From assembly GCF_003324565.1 (NCBI RefSeq), contig NZ_QOLA01000040.1, positions 1 to 32,557 of the forward strand: a stretch of DNA of 32,557 nucleotides, read 5' to 3'. A program made the position numbers and the translations under genes. The DNA comes from Streptomyces sp. SDr-06 (GTDB lineage Bacteria; Actinomycetota; Actinomycetes; Streptomycetales; Streptomycetaceae). Shown here piece after piece: positions 7,512 to 14,250 of this stretch (positions are counted from its first letter, which is position 1; the number at the start of each line of letters is the position of its first letter). The notes under the pieces were generated by a model, which saw only the letters and a program-made list of their open reading frames with translations, was not told the DNA's origin and ran no database searches.

Positions 7512-8102
7512 GTGTCCCGTCAGGTGTTCTTCTACGACCCGCCGGACCGTTTCGTGGCCGGCACGGTCGGGCTCCCCGGGCGCCGTACGTTCTTCCTTCA
7601 GGCGTCCGCGGGCAGCCGCACCACCAGCGTCGCCCTGGAGAAGACCCAGGTCGCGGCGCTCGCGGAGCGGATCGACGAGCTGCTCGACGAGGTCGTGCGC
7701 AGGACCGGGGGAAACGCTCCTGTGCCCGCCGTGGCCCCGCCCGACGTCACCGACACCGCGCCCCTCGACTCGCCCGTCGAGGAGGAGTTCCGGGTCGGCA
7801 CCATGGCGCTGGCCTGGGACGGCGACGAACAGCGCATGATCATCGAGGCGCAGGCCCTGGTCGAGCTCGAAGCGGACACCGAGGACGACCTGGCCGAGGC
7901 CGAGGAACGGATGCTCCAGGACGAGGAGAACGGCCCGCCGATGCTGCGGGTGCGCCTGACCGGAGCCCAGGCCCGGGCCTTCGCCAAGCGGGCCCTGGAC
8001 GTCGTGAACGCGGGCCGGCCGCCGTGCCCGCTGTGCAGCCTCCCGCTCGACCCGGAAGGACACGTATGCCCGCGCCAGAACGGATACCGCCGCGGAGCCT
8101 GA
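7512..8102 (+). CDS. DUF3090 family protein with C-terminal zinc-ribbon motif
   Basis: The protein has 196 residues, a GTG start and AGGGAG at 7498-7503. The N-terminus (SRQVFFYDPPDRFVAGTVG and RRTFFLQA) and the EEFRVGTMALAWD segment are typical of DUF3090, an actinobacterial family of unknown function. Near the C-terminus Cys172, Cys175, His184 and Cys186 (CPLC...GHVC) form a plausible zinc-binding knuckle. The end of the gene overlaps the SCO1664 family gene by 37 bases in another frame, so the two proteins are probably made in a coupled way. Its constant neighbours are the histidine phosphatase and the kinase-like protein. Confidence 0.85.
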   Translation: MSRQVFFYDPPDRFVAGTVGLPGRRTFFLQASAGSRTTSVALEKTQVAALAERIDELLDEVVRRTGGNAPVPAVAPPDVTDTAPLDSPVEEEFRVGTMALAWDGDEQRMIIEAQALVELEADTEDDLAEAEERMLQDEENGPPMLRVRLTGAQARAFAKRALDVVNAGRPPCPLCSLPLDPEGHVCPRQNGYRRGA

Positions 8103-8887
8103 CCTCCGCCGAGCTCCTCGCCAAGGGTGAGCTCACCGTCCTCGGGCGGATCCGCGAGGCGTCCAACGCGGTCCTGTACTGCTCCGTCTCGTACGGCGAC
8201 GACAGCGCGGAGTGCGTCTACAAGCCCGTCGCCGGGGAGCGGCCGCTGTGGGACTTCCCCGACGGCACGCTCGCCCAGCGCGAGGTCGCGGCGTACGAGG
8301 TGTCGCTCGCGACCGGCTGGGACCTCGTGCCGCCCACCGTGCTGCGCGAGGGCCCCTACGGCGAGGGCATGGTCCAGCTCTGGATCGAGCCGGTGGAGGG
8401 GGACTCCGGGCTGCTCGCGCTCGTCGAGGACGAGGAGCCCGCCGAGGGCTGGAAGGCCGTCGCCCTCGCCGAGGTCGGTGAGGGGCGCACCGCGCTCCTC
8501 GTGCACGCCGACGACGAGCGGCTGCGGCGGCTCGCGGTGCTCGACGCGGTGATCAACAACGGGGACCGGAAGGGCGGGCACCTGCTGCCCGCGCCGGACG
8601 GGCGGCTGTACGGGATCGACCACGGGGTCACGTTCAACGTGGACGACAAGTTGCGGACGCTGCTGTGGGGGTGGGCGGGCGAGCCGCTCACCTCGGAGGC
8701 GGTGGGCGCTCTCAAGGGCCTGGCCGAGGCCCTTCGACCCCTGGAGCCTCTTGCCACCCGGATGGCGGAGCTGCTCACTTCGGCCGAGGTGGACGCGCTG
8801 CGGGCGCGGGTCGCCGCGCTGCTGGCGGCCGGGGTGCACCCCGAGCCCTCGGGGGAGTGGCCCGCCATCCCCTGGCCCCCGGTGTGA
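8066..8887 (+). CDS. SCO1664 family protein, PI3/4-kinase-like fold
   Basis: The protein has 273 residues. The ATG at 8066 is preceded by GGAAGGA (8054-8060) and lies inside the DUF3090 gene. Kinase-like landmarks appear in the correct order. A glycine-containing strand reads LGRIREASNAVL, Lys53 sits in VYKPVAGE, a catalytic-loop-like segment DAVINNGDRKGGH spans 160-172 (Asp167, Arg168), and an Asp185-containing GIDHGVTF resembles the metal-binding DxG. These features resemble the distant phosphatidylinositol 3/4-kinase-like fold noted for this family. Whether it phosphorylates a protein, lipid or small molecule is unknown. It sits between DUF3090 and mshC, an arrangement also seen in mycobacteria (from memory), so a role linked to mycothiol or redox control is an inference from context. 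Confidence 0.83.
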   Translation: MPAPERIPPRSLTSAELLAKGELTVLGRIREASNAVLYCSVSYGDDSAECVYKPVAGERPLWDFPDGTLAQREVAAYEVSLATGWDLVPPTVLREGPYGEGMVQLWIEPVEGDSGLLALVEDEEPAEGWKAVALAEVGEGRTALLVHADDERLRRLAVLDAVINNGDRKGGHLLPAPDGRLYGIDHGVTFNVDDKLRTLLWGWAGEPLTSEAVGALKGLAEALRPLEPLATRMAELLTSAEVDALRARVAALLAAGVHPEPSGEWPAIPWPPV

Positions 8888-8933
8888 GCCACCCCCACCC
8901 CGCGGCGCCTCGCCTCCCACTCCGCTTTCGACC

Positions 8934-8987
8934 GCGGGCTGTGCGTGGCTGGTCGCGCAGTTCCCCGCGCCCCTGTAGGGGGCTCAG
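8934..8987. repeat. Intergenic repeat, copy 1 (matches 24957-25011)
   Basis: This segment matches the one at 24957-25011 over about 54 bases with a few differences. The core GCGCAGTTCCCCGCGCCCCT and the following GTAGGGGGC are identical. It contains short self-complementary stretches. The same core is familiar from intergenic regions of many Streptomyces genomes. Both copies here lie just after a plus-strand gene. Confidence 0.75.
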
Positions 8988-9010
8988 CGCTGGCAACCTG
9001 AGCCCGTCAT

Positions 9011-9044
9011 GGGGGTCCCCCTGGCCCTTAAGGCCTTGGGGGAG
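9011..9044. terminator. Compound hairpin after the SCO1664 family gene
   Basis: GGGGGTCCCCC (9011-9021) overlaps a longer arm in which CCCCCTGGCC pairs imperfectly with GGCCTTGGGGG across CTTAA. It lies about 125 bases beyond the stop codon, after the repeat, and may end read-through before mshC. Confidence 0.45.
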
Positions 9045-9180
9045 TTTGAGGACGAGCGCCGTTCAGGCGCGTTACGGGGTCTGGGGCGGTGCTCCAGGTA
9101 GCAGCCTTGGGGTGGCGCGCGCAAGAGGGGGGATTCGGCCAAGACCGGGATCCGGTTCGTATCCGGAACGTGCGTCCGGT

Positions 9181-9186
9181 TACGCT
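9181..9186 (+). promoter_or_regulatory. Candidate -10 box (TACGCT) for leaderless mshC mRNA
   Basis: TACGCT ends 7 bases before the ATG at 9194, with no Shine-Dalgarno in between. This places the predicted transcription start on the start codon. A weak TTCGTA lies 19 bases upstream. Confidence 0.5.
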
Positions 9187-9193
9187 CATGTAC

Positions 9194-10423
9194 ATGCATG
9201 CCTGGCCCGCTTCTGAGGTCCCCGCCCTGCCCGGCAAGGGCCGCGACCTCCGGATCCACGACACCGCGACCGGCGGTCCCGTCACCCTCGACCCCGGTCC
9301 CGTCGCCCGTATCTACGTCTGCGGGATCACCCCGTACGACGCGACCCACATGGGTCACGCGGCGACCTACAACGCGTTCGACCTCGTTCAGCGCGTGTGG
9401 CTCGATACCAAGCGGCAGGTTCACTACGTCCAGAACGTGACGGACGTGGACGACCCCCTGCTGGAGCGGGCCCTGCGCGACGGCAAGGACTGGGTCGAGC
9501 TCGCCGAGGGCGAGACCGCCCTGTTCCGCGAGGACATGACCGCCCTGCGGCTGCTCCCCCCGAAGCACTACATCGGAGCGGTCGAGTCGATACCCGGGAT
9601 CGTCCCGCTCGTCGAACGGCTCAGGGACGCGGGAGCGGCGTACGAGCTCGAAGGGGACATCTACTTCTCCGTCGAGAGCGACCCGCACTTCGGCGGGGTC
9701 TCGCACTACGACGCAGCGTTCATGCGGGCGCTGTCCGCCGAGCGCGGCGGCGACCCCGAGCGCCCCGGCAAGAAGAACCCGCTCGACCCGATGCTGTGGA
9801 TGGCCGCCCGCGAGGGCGAGCCGAGCTGGGACGGCGCCTCCCTCGGGCGCGGCCGCCCGGGCTGGCACATCGAGTGCGTCGCCATCGCCCTGGAACACCT
9901 CGGCATGGGCTTCGACGTCCAGGGCGGCGGCTCCGACCTGGTCTTCCCGCACCACGAGATGGGCGCCTCGCATGCCCAGGCGCTGACCGGCGAGTACCCC
10001 TTCGCCAAGGCGTACGTGCACGCCGGCATGGTCGCCCTGGACGGCGAGAAGATGTCCAAGTCCAAGGGCAACCTGGTGTTCGTGTCGAAGCTGCGCCGCG
10101 ACGGCGTCGACCCGGCCGCCATCCGGCTCTCCCTGCTGGCCCACCACTACCGGGCCGACTGGGAGTGGACCGACCAGGTGCTCCAGGACGCCGTCGAGCG
10201 CCTCGGGCGCTGGCGCTCCGCCGTCTCCCGCCCCGACGGGCCGTCCGCGGACGCCCTGGTCGAGGAGGTCCGCGAGGCCCTGGCCGACGACCTGGACGCG
10301 CCCGCGGCCCTCGCCGCGGTCGACCGCTGGGCCGAGCGCCAGGAGGCCGACGGCGGCACGGACGAGGCCGCCCCCGGCCTCGTGTCCCGTACGGTCGACG
10401 CCCTGCTCGGCGTCGCGCTGTAG
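9194..10423 (+). CDS. mshC: Cysteine:GlcN-Ins ligase MshC (mycothiol biosynthesis)
   Basis: This 409-residue cytosolic enzyme uses ATP to join L-cysteine to 1-D-myo-inosityl-2-amino-2-deoxy-alpha-D-glucopyranoside, the fourth step of mycothiol synthesis. It is a class I cysteinyl-tRNA synthetase paralogue. Zinc ligands are visible as Cys43 (YVCGITPYDATHMGH), Cys228 (WHIECVA) and His253 (FPHHEMGAS). The HIGH-like motif is HMGH at 52-55, and KMSKS is at 286-290. The CGITPYDATHMGHA sequence and the short C-terminus, which lacks the tRNA anticodon-binding region, separate MshC from CysS. ATGs at 9188 and 9194 are both possible; the second fits the usual MshC N-terminus MHAWPA and a leaderless start. 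A classic terminator follows. Confidence 0.95.
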   Translation: MHAWPASEVPALPGKGRDLRIHDTATGGPVTLDPGPVARIYVCGITPYDATHMGHAATYNAFDLVQRVWLDTKRQVHYVQNVTDVDDPLLERALRDGKDWVELAEGETALFREDMTALRLLPPKHYIGAVESIPGIVPLVERLRDAGAAYELEGDIYFSVESDPHFGGVSHYDAAFMRALSAERGGDPERPGKKNPLDPMLWMAAREGEPSWDGASLGRGRPGWHIECVAIALEHLGMGFDVQGGGSDLVFPHHEMGASHAQALTGEYPFAKAYVHAGMVALDGEKMSKSKGNLVFVSKLRRDGVDPAAIRLSLLAHHYRADWEWTDQVLQDAVERLGRWRSAVSRPDGPSADALVEEVREALADDLDAPAALAAVDRWAERQEADGGTDEAAPGLVSRTVDALLGVAL

Positions 10424-10464
10424 GAGGCCGGACCACCGCGACCGGCGCCAACTCGCTCTGCCAC

Positions 10465-10510
10465 AACCGCCCTTGGACTCCTCGTGAGTCCGGGGGCGGT
10501 TCTGTTTTTT
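10465..10510 (+). terminator. Rho-independent terminator of mshC with U-tract
   Basis: AACCGCCC (10465-10472) pairs with GGGCGGTT (10494-10501) and GGACTC with GAGTCC around the loop CTCGT. The stem is followed by TCTGTTTTTT, which is unusually T-rich for this genome and makes this the clearest intrinsic terminator in the window. Confidence 0.92.
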
Positions 10511-10547
10511 GCCTGCCCGCCCCATGGTCCCATGCTCGTTTGTGCGC

Positions 10548-10553
10548 TAAACA
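10548..10553 (+). promoter_or_regulatory. Possible -10 box (TAAACA) for the GH31 gene
   Basis: TAAACA ends 6 bases before the ATG at 10560, and no Shine-Dalgarno is visible. This would again give a leaderless or nearly leaderless transcript. No -35 was recognised. Confidence 0.3.
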
Positions 10554-10559
10554 CGCTCT

Positions 10560-13500
10560 ATGCAATCACCAATACGCACGAGAGTGGCGCTCGCGGGTGC
10601 GGCCGTGCTCGGTCTGCTCGCGGTGTTCGCCGGGCCCGGCTGCGCGCAGGCCAACACCCCGGCCGAGACCTCCGTGGGCGATGTGACCGGCTTCGAGGCC
10701 GGCGCCGGCTCCGTCTTCACGCTGCACGCGGGCGCTGCCGAGGCCCGGGTCGGCTTCGTGACGGCCGACACCTTCCGCATCGAACTCGCCCCGGACGGGA
10801 AGTTCACCGACCCGACCGGCTCCGACATCGTCCTGCCGCAGGGCAGGCCGCCCGCCACCCGCTGGAAGGACCGGGGCGACCACTACGAGCTGAGCACCGA
10901 CAAAATCACCCTGCGCGCCTTCAAGTCCCCGCTCCGCTTCGCCCTCTACAAGGCGGACGGCACCCGGCTGTGGGCCGAGACCAAGCCGCTCAGCTGGACC
11001 AAGGACGCCACCACCCAGACCCTGTCCCGGGGCGCCACCGAGCAGTTCTACGGCGGCGGCATGCAGAACGGCCGCGGCAACACCTCGCACCGCGACCAGA
11101 CCGTCCAGGTGAGCGTGGACGACCACTGGAACGACGGCGGCCACCCCAACTCCGTGCCGTTCTACCTCTCCACGGCCGGCTACGGCGTCTTCCGCAACAC
11201 CTACGCCCCCAACACCTACGTCTTCGGACAGCCCGTCACCGCGAGCGCCAAGGAACAGCGCTTCGACGCCTACTACTTCGCGGGCGACGCGAAACAAGTC
11301 ATCGGCGACTACACCCAGTTGACCGGAAAGCCCTTCCTGCCGCCCGTGTACGGGCTCGAACCCGGCGACTCCGACTGCTATCTGCACAACGCCAACCGGG
11401 GCGAGCGGCACACCCTCGACGCGGTGAAGGTCGCGGACGCGTACAAGACCAACGGCATGCCGAACGGCTGGATGCTGGTCAACGACGGCTACGGCTGCGG
11501 CTACGAGAACCTCCCCGAGACCGCCAAGGGCCTCCAGAACGACTCCATGCACCTGGGCCTGTGGACCGAGGACGGCCTCGACAAGCTCGCCGACCAGGTC
11601 AAGGCCGGTCAGCGGGTGGCGAAGCTGGACGTCGCCTGGGTCGGCGACGGGTACAAGCACGCCCTCGACGGCTGCAAGGCCGCCTATCAGGGCATCGAGG
11701 CCAACAGCGACGCCCGCGGCTTCACCTGGGCGCCGGAGAGCTGGTCGGGTGCCCAGCGCTGCGGGGTGCAGTGGTCCGGCGACCAGTCGGGCAGCTGGGA
11801 CTACATCCGCTGGCAGATCCCGACCTACGCGGGCGCGACGCTGTCGGGCCTCGCCTACACCAGTGGTGACATCGACGGCATCTTCGGCGGCAGCCCCAAG
11901 ACGTACACGCGCGACCTCCAGTGGAAGTCGTTCCTGCCCGCCGTGATGACCATGGACGGCTGGGCGGCGAGCGACAAGCAGCCTTACCAGTACGGCGAGC
12001 CGTACACCTCGATCAACCGGAACTACCTGTTGCTCAAGGAGTCGCTGCTGCCCTACATGTACTCCTACGCCCATGAGGCCACCAGGACCGGCATCGGGCC
12101 GGTCCGGCCGCTGGCCCTGGAGTACCCGGACGATCCGAAGGCGGCCACCGACGCCGCCAAGTACGAGTTCCTCTCCGGGGAGGACTTCCTCGTCGCGCCG
12201 GTCTACCAGGACACGACCGTACGCAACGGGATCTACCTGCCCCGGGGCACCTGGATCGACTACTGGAGCGGACGCACCTACCAGGGGCCGACGACCGTCG
12301 ACGGCTACAGCGCGCCCCTGGACACGCTGCCGCTGTTCGTGAAGGCGGGCGCCGCCGTCCCGATGTGGCCCGGCATCCGCTCCTACCAGGACCGCACCGC
12401 GAACTCCCCCCTCGCCTGGGACATCTACCCGCAGGGCCGCTCCTCCTTCCAGCTGTACGAGGACGACGGCGTGACCCGCGCCCACCGCACCGGCGCCTAC
12501 GCCACCCAGCGTGCCGACGTCACCGCCCCGCAGCGCGGACCGGGCGATGTGACCGTGCAGGTGAGCGCGAGCAAGGGGCAGTTCGCGGGCAAGCAGACCG
12601 CCCGGCCCTACGAGCTGACGGTGCACACCGGGAGCGCGCCCGCCACCGTGGAGGTCGCGGGGCACCGGCTCGCGCGGCTCGGCTCCAGGGCCGCGTACGA
12701 CACGGCGGCCACGGGCTGGTTCTACGACCCGAGCGACCGGGGCGGCGTGGTGCGCGTGAAGACCGCGACCCTGCGCACGGACAAGGCGTTCGAGGTGCGG
12801 CTGGGGGACACCAGCGCCGTGGGCGGCCGGACGCCCGGCGCCCAGGTCACCCTGGCCGCGCCCGCCGGGCAGGAGCTCGGCGCGGGCGCGCCCGGCACGG
12901 TGGCCGTGGACGTCACCGCGGGGACCAGGGACGCGACCGACGTCCGGGTCTCCCTCACCGCCCCGGCCGGGTGGACCGTGACCCCCGCCGCCGCGCTCGA
13001 CCGCGTCTCGGCGGGCACCACGCGGCGCGTCGAGGTGGCGGTCACCCCCGCACGAGACACACCCTCCGGCGAGGCCACGCTCACCGCCGCGTCGGCCTCG
13101 CGCCAGGGGAGTTCACAGCAGCGGATCGCGGTGTCCGTGATGCCGCCGCCGCCCTCGGGGGACACCTGGGCCAGTGACATGGTCTGGCTGACCCGGACCA
13201 ACGGGTACGGGCCGCCCGAACGCGACCGGTCCAACGGCGAGTCGGGGGCCGCCGACGGCCGCACCCTCACGCTGGCGGGGAAGACGTACGCCAAGGGCAT
13301 CGGCGCCCACGCGGACTCCGACATCGAGGTCTACACGGGCGGGCGCTGCACGGCCTTCACCGCCGACGTCGGCATCGACGACGAGATCAACGGCTACGGG
13401 GAGGTGGCCTTCTCCGTCGTGGCCGACGGCACGGTGCTGTGGACCTCGCCGAAGGTGACCGGGGCCTCGGCGACCGTGCCGGTGAACGTTCCGCTCGGCG

Positions 13501-13595
13501 GGGCGCGCCACGTCCACCTCCTGGTCACCGACACCAACAACTCCAAGTCCGGTGACCACGGGGACTGGGCCGCGGCGAGGTTCAGCTGCGCCTAG
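10560..13595 (+). CDS. Secreted GH31 glycoside hydrolase with NEW3 and NPCBM domains
   Basis: The protein has 1011 residues. Residues 1-31 form a signal peptide (RTRVALAGAAVLGLL, cleavage near CAQA-NT). A GH31 N-terminal beta-domain (about 50-250) precedes a (beta/alpha)8 catalytic barrel (about 255-560). The nucleophile is probably Asp357 in KLDVAWVGDG and the acid/base Asp437 in TSGDIDGIFGG. Beta-domains and a DUF5110-like segment (LYEDDGVTRAH) follow, then an alpha-galactosidase NEW3 Ig-like domain (about 755-855) and an NPCBM carbohydrate-binding domain (about 865-1010). GH31 enzymes cleave alpha-glycosides with retention. The WTEDGLD...KLDVAWVG sequence and the NPCBM/NEW3 modules hint at alpha-galactoside or alpha-N-acetylgalactosaminide specificity rather than alpha-glucosidase, but this is inference. 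It is flanked by its own terminators. Confidence 0.88.
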   Translation: MQSPIRTRVALAGAAVLGLLAVFAGPGCAQANTPAETSVGDVTGFEAGAGSVFTLHAGAAEARVGFVTADTFRIELAPDGKFTDPTGSDIVLPQGRPPATRWKDRGDHYELSTDKITLRAFKSPLRFALYKADGTRLWAETKPLSWTKDATTQTLSRGATEQFYGGGMQNGRGNTSHRDQTVQVSVDDHWNDGGHPNSVPFYLSTAGYGVFRNTYAPNTYVFGQPVTASAKEQRFDAYYFAGDAKQVIGDYTQLTGKPFLPPVYGLEPGDSDCYLHNANRGERHTLDAVKVADAYKTNGMPNGWMLVNDGYGCGYENLPETAKGLQNDSMHLGLWTEDGLDKLADQVKAGQRVAKLDVAWVGDGYKHALDGCKAAYQGIEANSDARGFTWAPESWSGAQRCGVQWSGDQSGSWDYIRWQIPTYAGATLSGLAYTSGDIDGIFGGSPKTYTRDLQWKSFLPAVMTMDGWAASDKQPYQYGEPYTSINRNYLLLKESLLPYMYSYAHEATRTGIGPVRPLALEYPDDPKAATDAAKYEFLSGEDFLVAPVYQDTTVRNGIYLPRGTWIDYWSGRTYQGPTTVDGYSAPLDTLPLFVKAGAAVPMWPGIRSYQDRTANSPLAWDIYPQGRSSFQLYEDDGVTRAHRTGAYATQRADVTAPQRGPGDVTVQVSASKGQFAGKQTARPYELTVHTGSAPATVEVAGHRLARLGSRAAYDTAATGWFYDPSDRGGVVRVKTATLRTDKAFEVRLGDTSAVGGRTPGAQVTLAAPAGQELGAGAPGTVAVDVTAGTRDATDVRVSLTAPAGWTVTPAAALDRVSAGTTRRVEVAVTPARDTPSGEATLTAASASRQGSSQQRIAVSVMPPPPSGDTWASDMVWLTRTNGYGPPERDRSNGESGAADGRTLTLAGKTYAKGIGAHADSDIEVYTGGRCTAFTADVGIDDEINGYGEVAFSVVADGTVLWTSPKVTGASATVPVNVPLGGARHVHLLVTDTNNSKSGDHGDWAAARFSCA

Positions 13596-13604
13596 GCACA
13601 CCGC

Positions 13605-13638
13605 GGGCGCCGGGCGGTGACCTGCCCACCCGGCGCCC
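13605..13638. terminator. Bidirectional terminator between converging genes
   Basis: GGGCGCCGGG (13605-13614) and CCCGGCGCCC (13629-13638) form a perfect 10-bp stem with a 14-base loop. It sits in the 61-base gap between the GH31 gene and the glutamine-rich gene, which read toward each other. Confidence 0.82.
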
Positions 13639-13656
13639 TCTGTGCGGGAGTTGGCC

Positions 13657-14196
13657 CTACTGCTTGTTCACCACGATCGCCTGGATGACGCTGTTGGTGG
13701 TGTCGTAGAACCCGATGACCTGCTGCCCGAAGGCGAAGGCCTCCTGGACCTCGTCATGCGTGACGGGGTTGGGGTTCGCCAGCTGGCGCCAGTTGCCGTC
13801 GATGAACAGGTACAGGATCGAGGGCTGGCCGGGCAGCGGGGTCACGACGTCCCAGAACTTCGTGGCGATGCCGCTGACCAGGGCGGCGCTGTTGACCGCG
13901 GCCGGCAGCACGAGCGGCTGGCCGATCGACTGCTGGCCCTGCTGTCCCTGCTGGCCGCCCATCTGCTGGAGGAGCTGCTGGTAGGGCTGCTGCTGGCCGA
14001 GCTGCTGGAGCTGCTGCTGGATCTGCGGCGGGATCTGCTGCTGGCCGAAGCCCTGCTGGCCGATGCCCTGCTGGTACGACGGGTTGAACCCCTGCTGACC
14101 GATGCCCTGCTGGCCGAAGCCCTGCGGCGGGGAGGTGCTGGGGCCCTGCTGGCCGTACTGCTGGTGCTGCTGGCTCATCTGCGGGGTGGTGCTCAT
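13657..14196 (-). CDS. Glutamine-rich small protein sharing a C-terminal domain with the S8 peptidase
   Basis: The protein has 179 residues and matches no family I recognise. Residues 1 to about 95 are low complexity, dominated by Gln and Gly, with a repeated GIGQQGF unit and several QQQ runs, and look prion-like or disordered. Residues 111-179 form a compact domain (ATKFWDVVTPLPG, LYLFIDGNWRQLANPNP, VQEAFAFG, AIVVNKQ). About 24 of 68 positions there are identical to the C-terminus of the upstream S8 peptidase. No signal peptide or membrane segment is visible. AAGGTGA lies about 8 bases before the ATG. The gene follows the peptidase gene by 54 bases on the same strand and is probably co-transcribed. 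A substrate, inhibitor, adaptor or delivery partner of the peptidase are all possible. Confidence 0.75.
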   Translation of the reverse strand: MSTTPQMSQQHQQYGQQGPSTSPPQGFGQQGIGQQGFNPSYQQGIGQQGFGQQQIPPQIQQQLQQLGQQQPYQQLLQQMGGQQGQQGQQSIGQPLVLPAAVNSAALVSGIATKFWDVVTPLPGQPSILYLFIDGNWRQLANPNPVTHDEVQEAFAFGQQVIGFYDTTNSVIQAIVVNKQ

Positions 14197-14232
14197 GCGG
14201 GTGTCACCTTCCCTGTTGTGAGTTTCGTTCGC

Positions 14233-14249
14233 CGTCCGGTGTCCGGACG
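14233..14249 (-). promoter_or_regulatory. Short hairpin between the S8 peptidase and glutamine-rich genes
   Basis: CGTCCGG (14233-14239) and CCGGACG (14243-14249) are a perfect 7-bp inverted repeat with a 3-base loop, directly after the peptidase stop codon. It could be a weak attenuator, an mRNA-stabilising stem or an operator that makes expression of the second gene differ from the first. Confidence 0.45.
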
Positions 14250-14250
14250 C

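Larger units (their letters stand above)
8888..9193. other. 306-bp intergenic region upstream of mshC
   Basis: No coding region is supported here. The gap holds a Streptomyces-type GC-rich repeat (8934-8987), a compound hairpin that could end the SCO1664 transcript (9011-9044) and a candidate mshC promoter (-10 at 9181-9186; weak -35 TTCGTA at 9156-9161). Confidence 0.6.

Noticed and set aside
9194..10423. Cysteinyl-tRNA synthetase (CysS)
   Set aside because: The CGITPYDATHMGHA motif, the 409-residue length without an anticodon-binding end, and the conserved neighbours all identify MshC.
13919..14180. CTGCTG-rich tandem repeats as a possible CRISPR or satellite
   Set aside because: The units are irregular and correspond to Gln codons on the minus strand. 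There are no constant-length repeats with unique spacers.
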